From assembly GCA_942492065.1 (NCBI GenBank), contig CALODV010000013.1, positions 558,001 through 622,000 on the forward strand: 64,000 nt of DNA. Reading direction: 5' to 3'. Source of the stretch: G963665815 sp942492065. Its GTDB lineage: Bacteria > Cloacimonadota > Cloacimonadia > Cloacimonadales > JAIOQZ01. Position 1 is the first letter of the stretch. Each line of letters begins with the position of its first letter. This document shows, in pieces, positions 27,062-36,232 of this stretch. Below the pieces are notes generated by a model, which saw only the letters and a program-made list of their open reading frames with translations, had not been told where the DNA came from and ran no database searches. Position numbers and translations under genes: made by a program.

Positions 27062-27322
27062 AATACCTCCATTTTTATACAGTGTATACTAAACCTGAAT
27101 AAGCATAAATTGTCAAGAATATCATCTTTTTTTTGTCGATTCAGTGTCCACTTGCTCAATATCGACTTACACCAATTTAACTTTCCAGACATACACTATT
27201 AAATGTCTGCAATTATAATTCCAAATTTCTACTTAAAACTTAATCATGTAAGGTCATTTATACAAAACAAAAAAAATCTTGCTATATAATCGTTTTTCTG
27301 ACGTTTTGATAATGGAGGAATA

Positions 27323-28588
27323 ATGAAGATTGATTTAATTATAAAGAACGCTGGAGAATTGCTGACATTAAGCGGTTCCCCAACACCGAGATCAGGCAGA
27401 GAAATGAACGAACTGAACATCATAAAAGATGGTGCAGTTGCAGTCCATGACGGAAAAATCACTGCCGTTGGTAAAACAAAAGATATACTTAATACATATA
27501 CATCAGATAATGTTATTGATGCTGACAACAAAGTTGTCATGCCCGGCTTTGTTGATCCACACACTCATCCGGTATTTGTTCACACCCGTGAAAATGAATT
27601 TGAAATGCGGGTTATGGGAAAATCCTACGTTGAAATTTCCCAAAGCGGCGGGGGTATCCGCTCCAGTATTAAAGCTGTTGTGGATGCAGATGAAGACTAT
27701 CTCCTTGAACTTGCTGTTAAACGTGTAAAACGAATGATCGAGTATGGCACTACCTCCATAGAAGCAAAAAGTGGATACGGACTCACAACCGAAAGTGAAC
27801 TCAAAATGCTTAAAGTCATCAATTCAATGAAACAAGCTCTTCCGATTGATATCAAAAGTACTTTTCTAGGGGCTCACGAATATCCTGCAGAATACAAGAA
27901 CAATCATGAAGCATATATAGATATTCTCATAAGGAAAATGATTCCTGCTGTTGTCGAACAGGGACTGGCTGACTACTGCGATATCTTTACCGAAGATCAT
28001 GTCTTTTCTATTGAAGAGTCCAGAAGAATACTCAATGCAGCAAAAGAGGCCGGTCTAAAAATCAAAATGCATGCCGATGAAATCGAACCAATTGGCGGAG
28101 CAGAACTTGCTGCAGAAATGGGTGCGGTTTCCGCAGATCACCTCGGTGCAGCCTCAGATGAAGGTATAAAACAAATGAGCAAAGCCGGCGTTGTTGCCGT
28201 ACTGTTACCGGGAACACTCTTCAGCCTCGGTTCATCTAAATATGCAAGAGCAAGAAAGATGATTGACGAAGGATTACCTGTTGCTCTCGCTACAGACTAC
28301 AATCCGGGAAGCTGTAATTGTGACAGCATGCAGTTTGTTATTACTCTGGCAACTCTGCAGATGAAAATGTCTGTTGCAGAAGCTATAACTGCTTCGACAA
28401 TAAACGCTGCTCATGCTATTGAAATGGGTAATGAAATCGGTTCACTGGAAGAAGGTAAATATGCAGATATTCTTATTATGGATATGCCATCCTATAAATT
28501 CCTACCTTATCACTTCGGTTCTAATAATGTAGATACGGTTTTCAAAAAAGGAAAAGTACTATACAAACGAAATCAGCTTGAATTCTGA
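27323..28588 (+). CDS. hutI: imidazolonepropionase
   Basis: This 421-residue amidohydrolase opens the imidazolone ring in histidine degradation to give N-formimino-glutamate. Metal ligands are in DPHTHPVF (His80, His82), MHADE (about residue 250) and ATDYNPGS. The substrate-binding block SQSGGGIRSSIKAV is typical of HutI. Length matches the family. A TGGAGGAATA site precedes the ATG. No hutH, hutU or formiminotransferase gene is adjacent. An mlaD-like gene follows 24 bases downstream, which is probably incidental. Confidence 0.93.
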   Translation: MKIDLIIKNAGELLTLSGSPTPRSGREMNELNIIKDGAVAVHDGKITAVGKTKDILNTYTSDNVIDADNKVVMPGFVDPHTHPVFVHTRENEFEMRVMGKSYVEISQSGGGIRSSIKAVVDADEDYLLELAVKRVKRMIEYGTTSIEAKSGYGLTTESELKMLKVINSMKQALPIDIKSTFLGAHEYPAEYKNNHEAYIDILIRKMIPAVVEQGLADYCDIFTEDHVFSIEESRRILNAAKEAGLKIKMHADEIEPIGGAELAAEMGAVSADHLGAASDEGIKQMSKAGVVAVLLPGTLFSLGSSKYARARKMIDEGLPVALATDYNPGSCNCDSMQFVITLATLQMKMSVAEAITASTINAAHAIEMGNEIGSLEEGKYADILIMDMPSYKFLPYHFGSNNVDTVFKKGKVLYKRNQLEF

Positions 28589-28612
28589 ACAGGCTGAGAA
28601 CAGGCTTAAAAC

Positions 28613-29515
28613 ATGAGTGTTTTCTATAGAGATAAGAAAAGAATTGAGTTTCAGGTAGGACTGTTTGCCATTATAGGCAGTATAATCCTAATTGCAGGAT
28701 ACTTCTGGCTTAATGATATGTTTATGTCCAGACATTACAGCAGGTACATGGTTCATTTTGAACATGCTAACGGTCTTGAGCCGGGAGACCCGGTAAAACT
28801 TTACGGATTAAAAGTAGGTAAGGTAAATAGCCTCAGTATTGACAATAACGGCATTCTGGCTGAGCTTATGGTGAACAACGACTATTCGGTTTATTCGGAT
28901 ACAGAGTTCTGGAACCAGGATTCCGGTATAATGAAAGGACATGAAGTAGAAATTGTTCCGGGAAAATCTACTTACCGGATTGCCGATGGTACAATTCTTA
29001 ACGGTAATACTAAAAGTGGATTTGGAGAAATTCTTGAAAAAGCTTCTGCTATGGCAGATAAGTTCGAACTTATCATGAATGATATTTCAGGGAACAACGG
29101 CTTACTTAAAAAACTGGATAATATCGGTTCCGACACAGAGAATATTGCTAAAGCCCTTAACACATTCTGGTCTGATAATGAGGGAACAATTGAGAAAACA
29201 ATTAAGGATATATCAGAGTTAACCTCCATGCTCAAAACTGTGACTGTTGAAAATAAAGACCAGTTTTATTCGATTGTTGATTCTCTTAGTTCAAACCTAT
29301 CCGAGATGAAAACTCTTATCTCGAAAGTCGGAAAACTAACTGACTCAGTATCAAGTATTTCTGATAAAATTGACAGCGGAGATAATTCTATTTCCAACCT
29401 GATTAATGATAAAGAAATGTATGATTCAATGTTCGAATCTGTTAACTCACTGGATTCACTTGTAAAAGATATTAAAAAAAATCCAAAGAAATATCTTAAA
29501 TTCAGTGTATTTTAA
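28613..29515 (+). CDS. MlaD/Mce-family lipid-transport substrate-binding protein
   Basis: This 300-residue protein has one N-terminal membrane helix (about 17-36), then an Mce/MlaD domain (about 40-118) with HANGLEPGDPVKLYGLKVGKV and GIMKGHEVEIVPGKS. A long helical, coiled-coil-like C-terminal half follows (about 140-295). Mce proteins bind phospholipid between the inner and outer membranes and work with an MlaE permease and MlaF ATPase, neither of which is adjacent here. It follows hutI by 24 bases. Confidence 0.85.
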   Translation: MSVFYRDKKRIEFQVGLFAIIGSIILIAGYFWLNDMFMSRHYSRYMVHFEHANGLEPGDPVKLYGLKVGKVNSLSIDNNGILAELMVNNDYSVYSDTEFWNQDSGIMKGHEVEIVPGKSTYRIADGTILNGNTKSGFGEILEKASAMADKFELIMNDISGNNGLLKKLDNIGSDTENIAKALNTFWSDNEGTIEKTIKDISELTSMLKTVTVENKDQFYSIVDSLSSNLSEMKTLISKVGKLTDSVSSISDKIDSGDNSISNLINDKEMYDSMFESVNSLDSLVKDIKKNPKKYLKFSVF

Positions 29516-29607
29516 TATAAAGAGAATTTTGCAGATTTGCACATAAAACTGACAGTCTAGTCCAAGTCTGTAAATATAATCAAAAAATGTGATCGAAAGC
29601 AGGTACT

Positions 29608-32600
29608 ATGCATAAAAGAAAACTAATAATTATAATAATAATGATAGCTGCTGGTGCGGCACTAAACAGTGTTTATTTTGGAAAGAACAAAGTTCAGGAT
29701 CAGAAAATGGAGTGGTCTATGATTAAGACCATGCACTTTGACATTTACTTCAAAAAAGATGCTGAAGAATTTGGTAAAGTAGCGGCATTAATGTCAGAAA
29801 ACGCATATTACTATCTGAAAAAGAGTTTTAAAAAGCCTATAAAGTACAGAGTTCCTGTAATCTTTTACGATTCACATACTACTTTTGAGTCTACAAACAT
29901 CATATATCCTTTACTTAGCGAAGGTGTAGGTGGTTTCACCGAACACGAGAAAAACCGTGTTGTAATTCCATTTGACGGAAGCTATGTAAAACTTGAGAAA
30001 GTTCTTATTCATGAGTTGACTCATGCTTATGATAAAGCTATGCAGGCTTCATCCAGATCATCAATGTATTCTGTCGGCAACGGTTCTCTACCATTCTGGT
30101 TCAGTGAAGGTCTGCCTGAACACTTATCAATTGGTGGTAACACAGTTTATAATAACATGTTCATAAAAGATATGATCATCAACGATTATCTTATTCCCTT
30201 GGAATATGTCGGTGGGTATTATGCTTACAGAGAAGGTGAAGCTTTCCTGAATTTTGTCAGAGAAAAATACGGTTCTGAAGCTGTAATGGATTTCTATTAT
30301 ACCGTTTTAACCATGAACGATATGGATGCTGTATGCCAGAAAGTATTCAGTCTTAAGTTCGAAGATCTACAGAAACAATGGAGAATTCACGAGAAAAAAC
30401 GTACTCTCAGTCTTCTGAACAAGTTCTCTCTGCCTTTTGAACAATTTGAGAAAAGAACAGATCACAAAAAGACAGAAGCCAGCATGAATGTTGCACCGAG
30501 AATAAACCCATTGGGCAATAAATATGCATATTTTGCCAATCGTAACCTCAGAACAGGAATATGGGAATCATCCGTACTTGGAATTAAGAAAGATAAAAAG
30601 CTTATAACAGGTGAAGTTGACGGAAAAATTGAAGAGTTCCATTTTCAGAGAAACAATATATCATGGTTCCCCGATGGAAAACATTTTGCCTTTGTAGGAA
30701 AAACTTCAAGAGGTGACTATATTTACATTTTTGACTCAGAAAAGAAGAAAATTACAGATAAGATTATTCTCCCAGAGTTCAACAATATATATGAGATAGA
30801 TGTTAATCATGAAGGGAACAAGATTGCACTGTCCGGTCAAATCAATATGGCAACAGATATTTATGTTTATGACATCAACAGAAAACAAATTCAGCAGCTA
30901 TCCAATGACAGATATGATGATTCAGCCCCACGCTGGTCACCGGACGACTCGAAAATTGCTTTTACTTCCGAAAGATATCTGAACTCTATCCCCGTAGACA
31001 GTCTGCACGTGTTCTACGGCATGACCGATAACATATTTTATTATGACTTTGCTGACAACAATTTCTATGCTGTAACTACAGACGATTACAGAAACTTTGC
31101 GCCAATGTGGACTGCAGACGGTAAATCCATTCTCTTTGTCACAGAAAGAGAAAATATTGCTAATTATGATATAATAAACATAGAAACAGGTAAGAGAGCG
31201 TCAGTGACAAAAAGTCTCACAGGCGTAATGAATGGTGATCTGGGTAATGATGATAACCTAATGGTGTTGTCTTCCTTCTTTGATGGAGGCTGGGATATAT
31301 ATATATACGAATCACCGTTAGACAGTCTTGAGTATTTTGAATACAAAATCCCAAGTAAATATGTTTTTCAGGATGACTTTAATAAACAATTCAATATTGA
31401 CCGATATAAATTTTATGGATTCAAAGAACGCAAATTCAAGAAAGGTCGTCCGGATTATTCAAACAGAAATGTAACAACAATCAGTTTCAGAAAGAACGCT
31501 GAGTCAGATTCAATAGCTAAAGAACACAATGGCAGAATAGACAGTAAGCCTGATTCTATAAGCAATCCACCGTTCCCTGAACCTTATAAGCTTAAGTTTT
31601 CCCTGGATCGATTCTGGGGTGGTATGGGCTACTCATCGAGTCTTGGAGCTGTCGGTTACGTCCAATTCAGTATGAGCGACCTGATGGGGGACCATGGACT
31701 TGGAGTACGAGCAGGGATTAACGGAGAATTCAAGAATTCAGACCTTATTCTCAACTACATATACAGACCTCATAGGATTGATTTTGGATTTGGTATAATT
31801 CACTATTATGATGAAGATAACTGGAATCTTTACCAGGATATGGGAAGCTATATTTTAAAGGTAGGAGAAAGAAGGGACTCTGAAAAAGAATTCGGGGTAT
31901 ATTCGCTTATTAGCTATCCTTTTAATAAATTCTGGCGTATCGACCTGGAAAACTATCTGCTGAAGCGCAAAGAGAAAATTGAGTTCATGAATTTTGAATA
32001 TCCATATATTCCTCCTAAAGACGTTGAAGTCGAAGATGAAATTTATATGCCTCAGGTCAGGCTGGTTCACGATAACGTATTGTATGCTACTACAGGACCG
32101 ATACAGGGTTGGAGAGGTATTGCACTTTTTAACAGGAATTTTTCAGCAGATTATGAGCATACTACAGGTTTTCTTGATCTTAGGAAATATTTCTTCTTCG
32201 CAAAGAAGTTCGCTTTAGCCGGAAGAGTTGTGGGAGCTGCAAGTTTTGGGAAAAATCCTCAGGAATTCACAATTGAAGGTTATGAAGGTATCCGTGGATA
32301 TACTGTACCGGATAATGAAGATGACGACGCAAGATTCAAGGCAATGGCGTCTCTTGAACTGAGATACCCTTTTATTGAATATCTCCAGTTAGGATTCCCT
32401 CTGCCTGTAGGACTACAGAATATAAGAGGTTCACTGTTTGCTGATGTTGGCAGCGTCTGGGATGAGTGGGATGATTTCCGCGGTTACAAAGACAGCAGAC
32501 TTAATGATCTGATTTTGGGGTTTGGGTTTGGACCGAGATTGGGACTCGGATTCATTACTCTGAAGCTGGACATTGCCTGGACAAGTGATTTCCACAAAAC

Positions 32601-32643
32601 AACCAGACCGGGATACTATTTCTCACTGTCACCGGATTTCTAG
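29608..32643 (+). CDS. metalloprotease-like / TolB-type beta-propeller / Omp85-like barrel fusion
   Basis: This 1011-residue protein begins with a signal-anchor-like helix (about 5-22). An N-terminal gluzincin-type metallopeptidase domain has HELTH at about residues 135-139 and a downstream GLPEHLS glutamate near 171. The middle (about 290-570) has TolB/PD40 repeats such as PRWSPDDSKIAFTSER. The C-terminal part (about 665-1011) resembles the BamA/TamA surface-antigen barrel, with GYEGIRGYTVPDNE and FADVGSVWDEW. The protein is probably anchored in the outer membrane with its peptidase in the periplasm. It converges with the anti-sigma gene, overlapping by 15 bases. Confidence 0.8.
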   Translation: MHKRKLIIIIIMIAAGAALNSVYFGKNKVQDQKMEWSMIKTMHFDIYFKKDAEEFGKVAALMSENAYYYLKKSFKKPIKYRVPVIFYDSHTTFESTNIIYPLLSEGVGGFTEHEKNRVVIPFDGSYVKLEKVLIHELTHAYDKAMQASSRSSMYSVGNGSLPFWFSEGLPEHLSIGGNTVYNNMFIKDMIINDYLIPLEYVGGYYAYREGEAFLNFVREKYGSEAVMDFYYTVLTMNDMDAVCQKVFSLKFEDLQKQWRIHEKKRTLSLLNKFSLPFEQFEKRTDHKKTEASMNVAPRINPLGNKYAYFANRNLRTGIWESSVLGIKKDKKLITGEVDGKIEEFHFQRNNISWFPDGKHFAFVGKTSRGDYIYIFDSEKKKITDKIILPEFNNIYEIDVNHEGNKIALSGQINMATDIYVYDINRKQIQQLSNDRYDDSAPRWSPDDSKIAFTSERYLNSIPVDSLHVFYGMTDNIFYYDFADNNFYAVTTDDYRNFAPMWTADGKSILFVTERENIANYDIINIETGKRASVTKSLTGVMNGDLGNDDNLMVLSSFFDGGWDIYIYESPLDSLEYFEYKIPSKYVFQDDFNKQFNIDRYKFYGFKERKFKKGRPDYSNRNVTTISFRKNAESDSIAKEHNGRIDSKPDSISNPPFPEPYKLKFSLDRFWGGMGYSSSLGAVGYVQFSMSDLMGDHGLGVRAGINGEFKNSDLILNYIYRPHRIDFGFGIIHYYDEDNWNLYQDMGSYILKVGERRDSEKEFGVYSLISYPFNKFWRIDLENYLLKRKEKIEFMNFEYPYIPPKDVEVEDEIYMPQVRLVHDNVLYATTGPIQGWRGIALFNRNFSADYEHTTGFLDLRKYFFFAKKFALAGRVVGAASFGKNPQEFTIEGYEGIRGYTVPDNEDDDARFKAMASLELRYPFIEYLQLGFPLPVGLQNIRGSLFADVGSVWDEWDDFRGYKDSRLNDLILGFGFGPRLGLGFITLKLDIAWTSDFHKTTRPGYYFSLSPDF

Positions 32644-32991
32644 CATAGAAGCCTGGACAAACCTGAGAGAATCCTGTACAATACTGGTTCCAATATTCCA
32701 GGAAGCCCTTGAATATAATTCAGGTAGCTTCTGATTAAGTTCAACTTTACTGCTGCTCTCCTTAAGGTATCCCATGCTGTAAAAAGTTACGACCAGAAAT
32801 AAAGCAAATCCTGCTGCAATTCTATAAAACGAGTTAAGGATAACGCTTGTTCTGACCGATTTATCATTACGGGATTCCTCGAAGTAATCTGAAATTCTAT
32901 TAAATACCCCAACATCCGGTTCTTCAGTAAAATCAACTTTCAAAACCTCAGATATCTGCTTATCAAGCTTTTCATTCTGTTTATCTTTCAT
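32629..32991 (-). CDS. putative anti-sigma factor (single-pass membrane protein)
   Basis: This 120-residue protein has a charged N-terminal cytoplasmic segment of about 60 residues, one membrane helix (about 66-82) and a short periplasmic tail. It starts 11 bases inside the end of the ECF sigma gene, the usual arrangement for a cognate anti-sigma factor. It lacks the HxxxCxxC zinc motif of ZAS-type anti-sigma domains. The assignment rests on size, topology and position rather than a sequence signature. Confidence 0.6.
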   Translation of the reverse strand: MKDKQNEKLDKQISEVLKVDFTEEPDVGVFNRISDYFEESRNDKSVRTSVILNSFYRIAAGFALFLVVTFYSMGYLKESSSKVELNQKLPELYSRASWNIGTSIVQDSLRFVQASMLEIR

Positions 32992-33526
32992 GATAATCTC
33001 CTGTGTTTCCCCTTATTTTTTTCTGTATTTCCTCTTTGGCATAGTACAGCCTTGATCGCACTGTTCCTTCTGAGCATCTCATGATTTCACTGATTTCTGT
33101 GATTGAGAAGCTGTGCAGATAACGCATGACAAACACCATTCGTTTCTTTGGTTTCAGGCAATCCAGATGATCAATAACAATCTGCCTGATTTCAACTGTA
33201 TTATTATCAGTAACTGTCGGCTCTTGCTTCACGATATCGAGCTTACGCTTTTCCATCCTGAAAAATCTGTATTTATCTAGGTACATGTTTCTTGCCATTC
33301 TGAATATCCAGGATTTGAAGGAAATCTTCTCTTTGTACCTATCTGCCTTATCAATCAGCTTTATAAAAATATCCTGAGTTAAATCCTCTGCCAGTTCTCT
33401 GGATTTGGACATACTTAGAAAAAAAGAAAACAGCATAGAGCTGTACCTAAGATACAGCTCGTTCAACGCTTTATTATCTTTACAGCTCAAAAGCTGAATC
33501 AGCTTTTCATCAGAATAATCTTTCAT
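32981..33526 (-). CDS. ECF-type RNA polymerase sigma factor
   Basis: This 181-residue sigma factor has region 2 (ALNELYLRYSSMLFSFFLSM, then ELAEDLTQDIFIKL, at about 15-60) and region 4 (MRYLHSFSITEISEIMRCSE and GTVRSRLYYAKEEI, at about 128-165). I chose ATG 33526 because it overlaps the preceding stop in an ATGA arrangement. An upstream extension would run far into the neighbouring gene. The downstream membrane protein is probably its anti-sigma factor, so the pair should respond to an envelope signal. Confidence 0.9.
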   Translation of the reverse strand: MKDYSDEKLIQLLSCKDNKALNELYLRYSSMLFSFFLSMSKSRELAEDLTQDIFIKLIDKADRYKEKISFKSWIFRMARNMYLDKYRFFRMEKRKLDIVKQEPTVTDNNTVEIRQIVIDHLDCLKPKKRMVFVMRYLHSFSITEISEIMRCSEGTVRSRLYYAKEEIQKKIRGNTGDYHER

Positions 33527-34659
33527 TGCTTTTTCAGTTGATCTGCTATGCTCTTTTTTTCGGCTTTCTCTGCCAACATAATGCTCAAGGATCTCCATTT
33601 ATCTGCCAGCCCGGAATTACCTGATGCTTTATAATGTTCGAATAACTTCACTGCTAATGCCAGATAGTTCATATTCATTCGTTTATCAATCAGATCTCTC
33701 TCAAGGATATTTTCTTTGTAGTAGCCGGTTTTTAGTTGATCGAACAAGTATTTGTATTCCATATTGTTAATGAATACTGCAAAATTATTGTACTTGCTTT
33801 TATTATATTTTTCCAGAAATCCTTCGCTGTACAAGTCATTTTCATAACCTTGTTTAAAGTAAGGAGCAACAGTAATACTGAAGTATAAAGGTATGTCTCT
33901 ATGATTTGAAGTAAAGTAATCAATCAAATCTTTGAACTTATAATCCTTTTCTTTTTTCCAGTTAAATCCTTTTGATTTCATCAGACCTGTAAGATATGTC
34001 TGATCATAGGTCAAACTTACATTAAGCACCGTAACATCACGTCTGAATCCTTTTACATACTGCAATATCCAGAGCGGGAATGTATCGTTGTCACCATTAG
34101 TAAAAATTATGGCGTTCTCCTCTGCTGCTACAAGGTAGTTATACCCCATATGCAGGAAGTATTCCGAATAGCTCTTAACATCATACAACCGCTTACAAAA
34201 CTCCTCGGTTTTTTTCTCGTCATTATGTCTTACATACCAGGTAAGCAGGGAGATAAGAGTTTCTGTATATTGCTCGTTCAGCTTGAAAGATTTTTCGAGA
34301 GCTTTGATATTATCCGGGAAGTCTGTTGTCTCACCTACCGCGTACCAGTAGAAGTAGTTTTCTCCGAAATTTTTATTGAGTCCCTGAATTACGTATTTTA
34401 GATTAGCATCTCTGTCCTTACCGAATATCCCGTTTTTTTCCTCGAATTTTGAGTACTTAACGGCAAAAAAAAGATTGATCCAGTTATCCAGATTGCCGGG
34501 TTCCTCAACACATTTTTTCTTCCATGATTTTGCCAGATCAATATATTCTTCTCCACTGAAGATAATTTCTCTTTTAGATCTGACAGTTTTAGACTCTTCA
34601 CCCGACAATTGCAGCACAGCCACCATAGTTAAACAGATGATTAATAAGGTTCTTTTCAT
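33523..34659 (-). CDS. secreted protein resembling the soluble domain of DUF2723 proteins
   Basis: This 378-residue protein has a signal peptide (about 1-20). It carries the signature FTNGDNDTFPLWILQYV (about 180-196) and RRDVTVLNVSLTYD, which in Bacteroidota belongs to the soluble C-terminal part of DUF2723 membrane glycosyltransferase-like proteins. The membrane part is missing, and helical TPR-like segments precede the motif. The start at 34659 has a GGAG site. Its stop overlaps the ECF sigma start (ATGA), so the three genes form one unit. A sensor or target role in that envelope-stress system is inference. Confidence 0.7.
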   Translation of the reverse strand: MKRTLLIICLTMVAVLQLSGEESKTVRSKREIIFSGEEYIDLAKSWKKKCVEEPGNLDNWINLFFAVKYSKFEEKNGIFGKDRDANLKYVIQGLNKNFGENYFYWYAVGETTDFPDNIKALEKSFKLNEQYTETLISLLTWYVRHNDEKKTEEFCKRLYDVKSYSEYFLHMGYNYLVAAEENAIIFTNGDNDTFPLWILQYVKGFRRDVTVLNVSLTYDQTYLTGLMKSKGFNWKKEKDYKFKDLIDYFTSNHRDIPLYFSITVAPYFKQGYENDLYSEGFLEKYNKSKYNNFAVFINNMEYKYLFDQLKTGYYKENILERDLIDKRMNMNYLALAVKLFEHYKASGNSGLADKWRSLSIMLAEKAEKKSIADQLKKQ

Positions 34660-34875
34660 TTCAACTCCTTGAATATCTCGCAAAGTCCGGACAATTAATT
34701 TTAATTATAGGCGAGGATTTCTTCTTTTATCTCCTTAACGAATAAAGAAGCCATAGTGTTCATTTTTTTTGCAGTTCCCTAATATAAAGTCTGCTCTTAC
34801 GTCGTAATTTGATATTATAGGCCTTCCGGCTCACAGAGTGTGTAGAGACTTGAAAATAAATTGAAGAACTGTTAA

Positions 34876-36231
34876 TTAGAATAATAATGAGAAAGTTGTA
34901 CCTTCGTTTTGCTTTGAGTTGACTGTTATTACTCCACCATGGAGCTTCATGATCTGTCTTGTAAGACTTAAACCTATACCGGAACCTTTCTGACGGGTTG
35001 TGAAGAATGGTATAAAAATTTTCTCCTGAATCTCAGGCAATATACCCGTACCGTTATCAGTTACATTAATCTGAACAATACCATTTTCAGACAGAAATGC
35101 AGATAGATTTATATGCCCGTTTCTCCGTTCGGAAAGTGCATTGATGCTGTTCTTGATGAGATTAATCAAAACTTGTTCTATCAGCTCATCATCTGCAGTA
35201 ATTTCCAGGGTTTCAGGATCACATTGTCCTGCAATAGCAATACCGGCATTCTTGAGCTCATTCTGCATGAGAAGGATCACTCTGTTAAACAGTTCATTAA
35301 TTAATACGTTAGAAAATTTCGGCTCAGGTATATGAGTCAGATTTCTGTAAGACTGCACAAAATGCGTTAACCCCTCTGATCTTTTCTGGATAGTCTTTAC
35401 AGCCCGTTGTATATCTGAAATCTGTGAGCAGACAGGATCATCTTCCCTATTACAGCTGTCGGCAATTCCACCCAGCATAGAGTCAACAGTAGATGTGAGG
35501 GATGATATTGGAGTAATAGAGTTCATAATCTCATGAGTCATAACCCGAATAAGTTTCTGCCATGCTTCCAGCTCTTTTTCCTCCAGTTCACTCCCGATGT
35601 TCTGAAAACTGACGATAGTGATAAATCTGTTGCTCAGCTTGAACTCGGTTGCGTTTAAACTAAGCTGCAGTTCTCTGTGCTTATCTGTAGCTTTGATCAG
35701 AATTTTTTCTCCGGATTTCATTTTGAACAACAACCCGGGTAGTTCGTTACTTATAACATTGAGTTTCTGAATGTAAGTAAGGTCTTTAAGTTTAAACAGC
35801 TTCTGAGCTGCTTTATTCATGAATTCAATCTTTCCGTCATGTCTGAAAGCAATCAGACCAATACCAATATGCTGGATTACATTCTGCAGATACTGGTAGT
35901 GCTCCGAAGACTCAGAACGCATCTTCTGGAAATCCTCTATAACATTGTTAAATGCTTCTTTCAATCCCTGAAATGATATACCCAGATCAGCAACCTCAAA
36001 GGATTGACGGAATTCAGAATACTTTATAGATTGTAGAAAAGTGGAGACAATATAGTTCGTACGCTCAACAAAGTGGATGAGGTCTATAACCTGAAAAATA
36101 ATTACAGCAAAAAGAAGCAGTTTTGTGTACATCAGTGTTGTATTGTAATGCAGATGAAATACCAGCATTATTGACAGGAAAAGAAGTACACAACGAAGTA
36201 TACATTTCAGTCTGAAAGAATGATTCAGCAT
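34876..36231 (-). CDS. NtrB-type sensor histidine kinase
   Basis: This 451-residue kinase has two N-terminal membrane helices (about 8-50) with almost no periplasmic loop. A PAS domain (about 112-200) contains GIGLIAFRHDGKIEFMNKAA. A HisKA phosphoacceptor motif, THEIMNSITPI, lies near residue 233, and an HATPase domain shows NLIKNSINAL, DNGTGI and GSGIGLSL. Its start is one base after the stop of the NtrC-like gene, so the pair is co-translated. The tiny periplasmic part suggests sensing of an internal or membrane signal. Confidence 0.92.
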   Translation of the reverse strand: MLNHSFRLKCILRCVLLFLSIMLVFHLHYNTTLMYTKLLLFAVIIFQVIDLIHFVERTNYIVSTFLQSIKYSEFRQSFEVADLGISFQGLKEAFNNVIEDFQKMRSESSEHYQYLQNVIQHIGIGLIAFRHDGKIEFMNKAAQKLFKLKDLTYIQKLNVISNELPGLLFKMKSGEKILIKATDKHRELQLSLNATEFKLSNRFITIVSFQNIGSELEEKELEAWQKLIRVMTHEIMNSITPISSLTSTVDSMLGGIADSCNREDDPVCSQISDIQRAVKTIQKRSEGLTHFVQSYRNLTHIPEPKFSNVLINELFNRVILLMQNELKNAGIAIAGQCDPETLEITADDELIEQVLINLIKNSINALSERRNGHINLSAFLSENGIVQINVTDNGTGILPEIQEKIFIPFFTTRQKGSGIGLSLTRQIMKLHGGVITVNSKQNEGTTFSLLF

Positions 36232-36232
36232 G

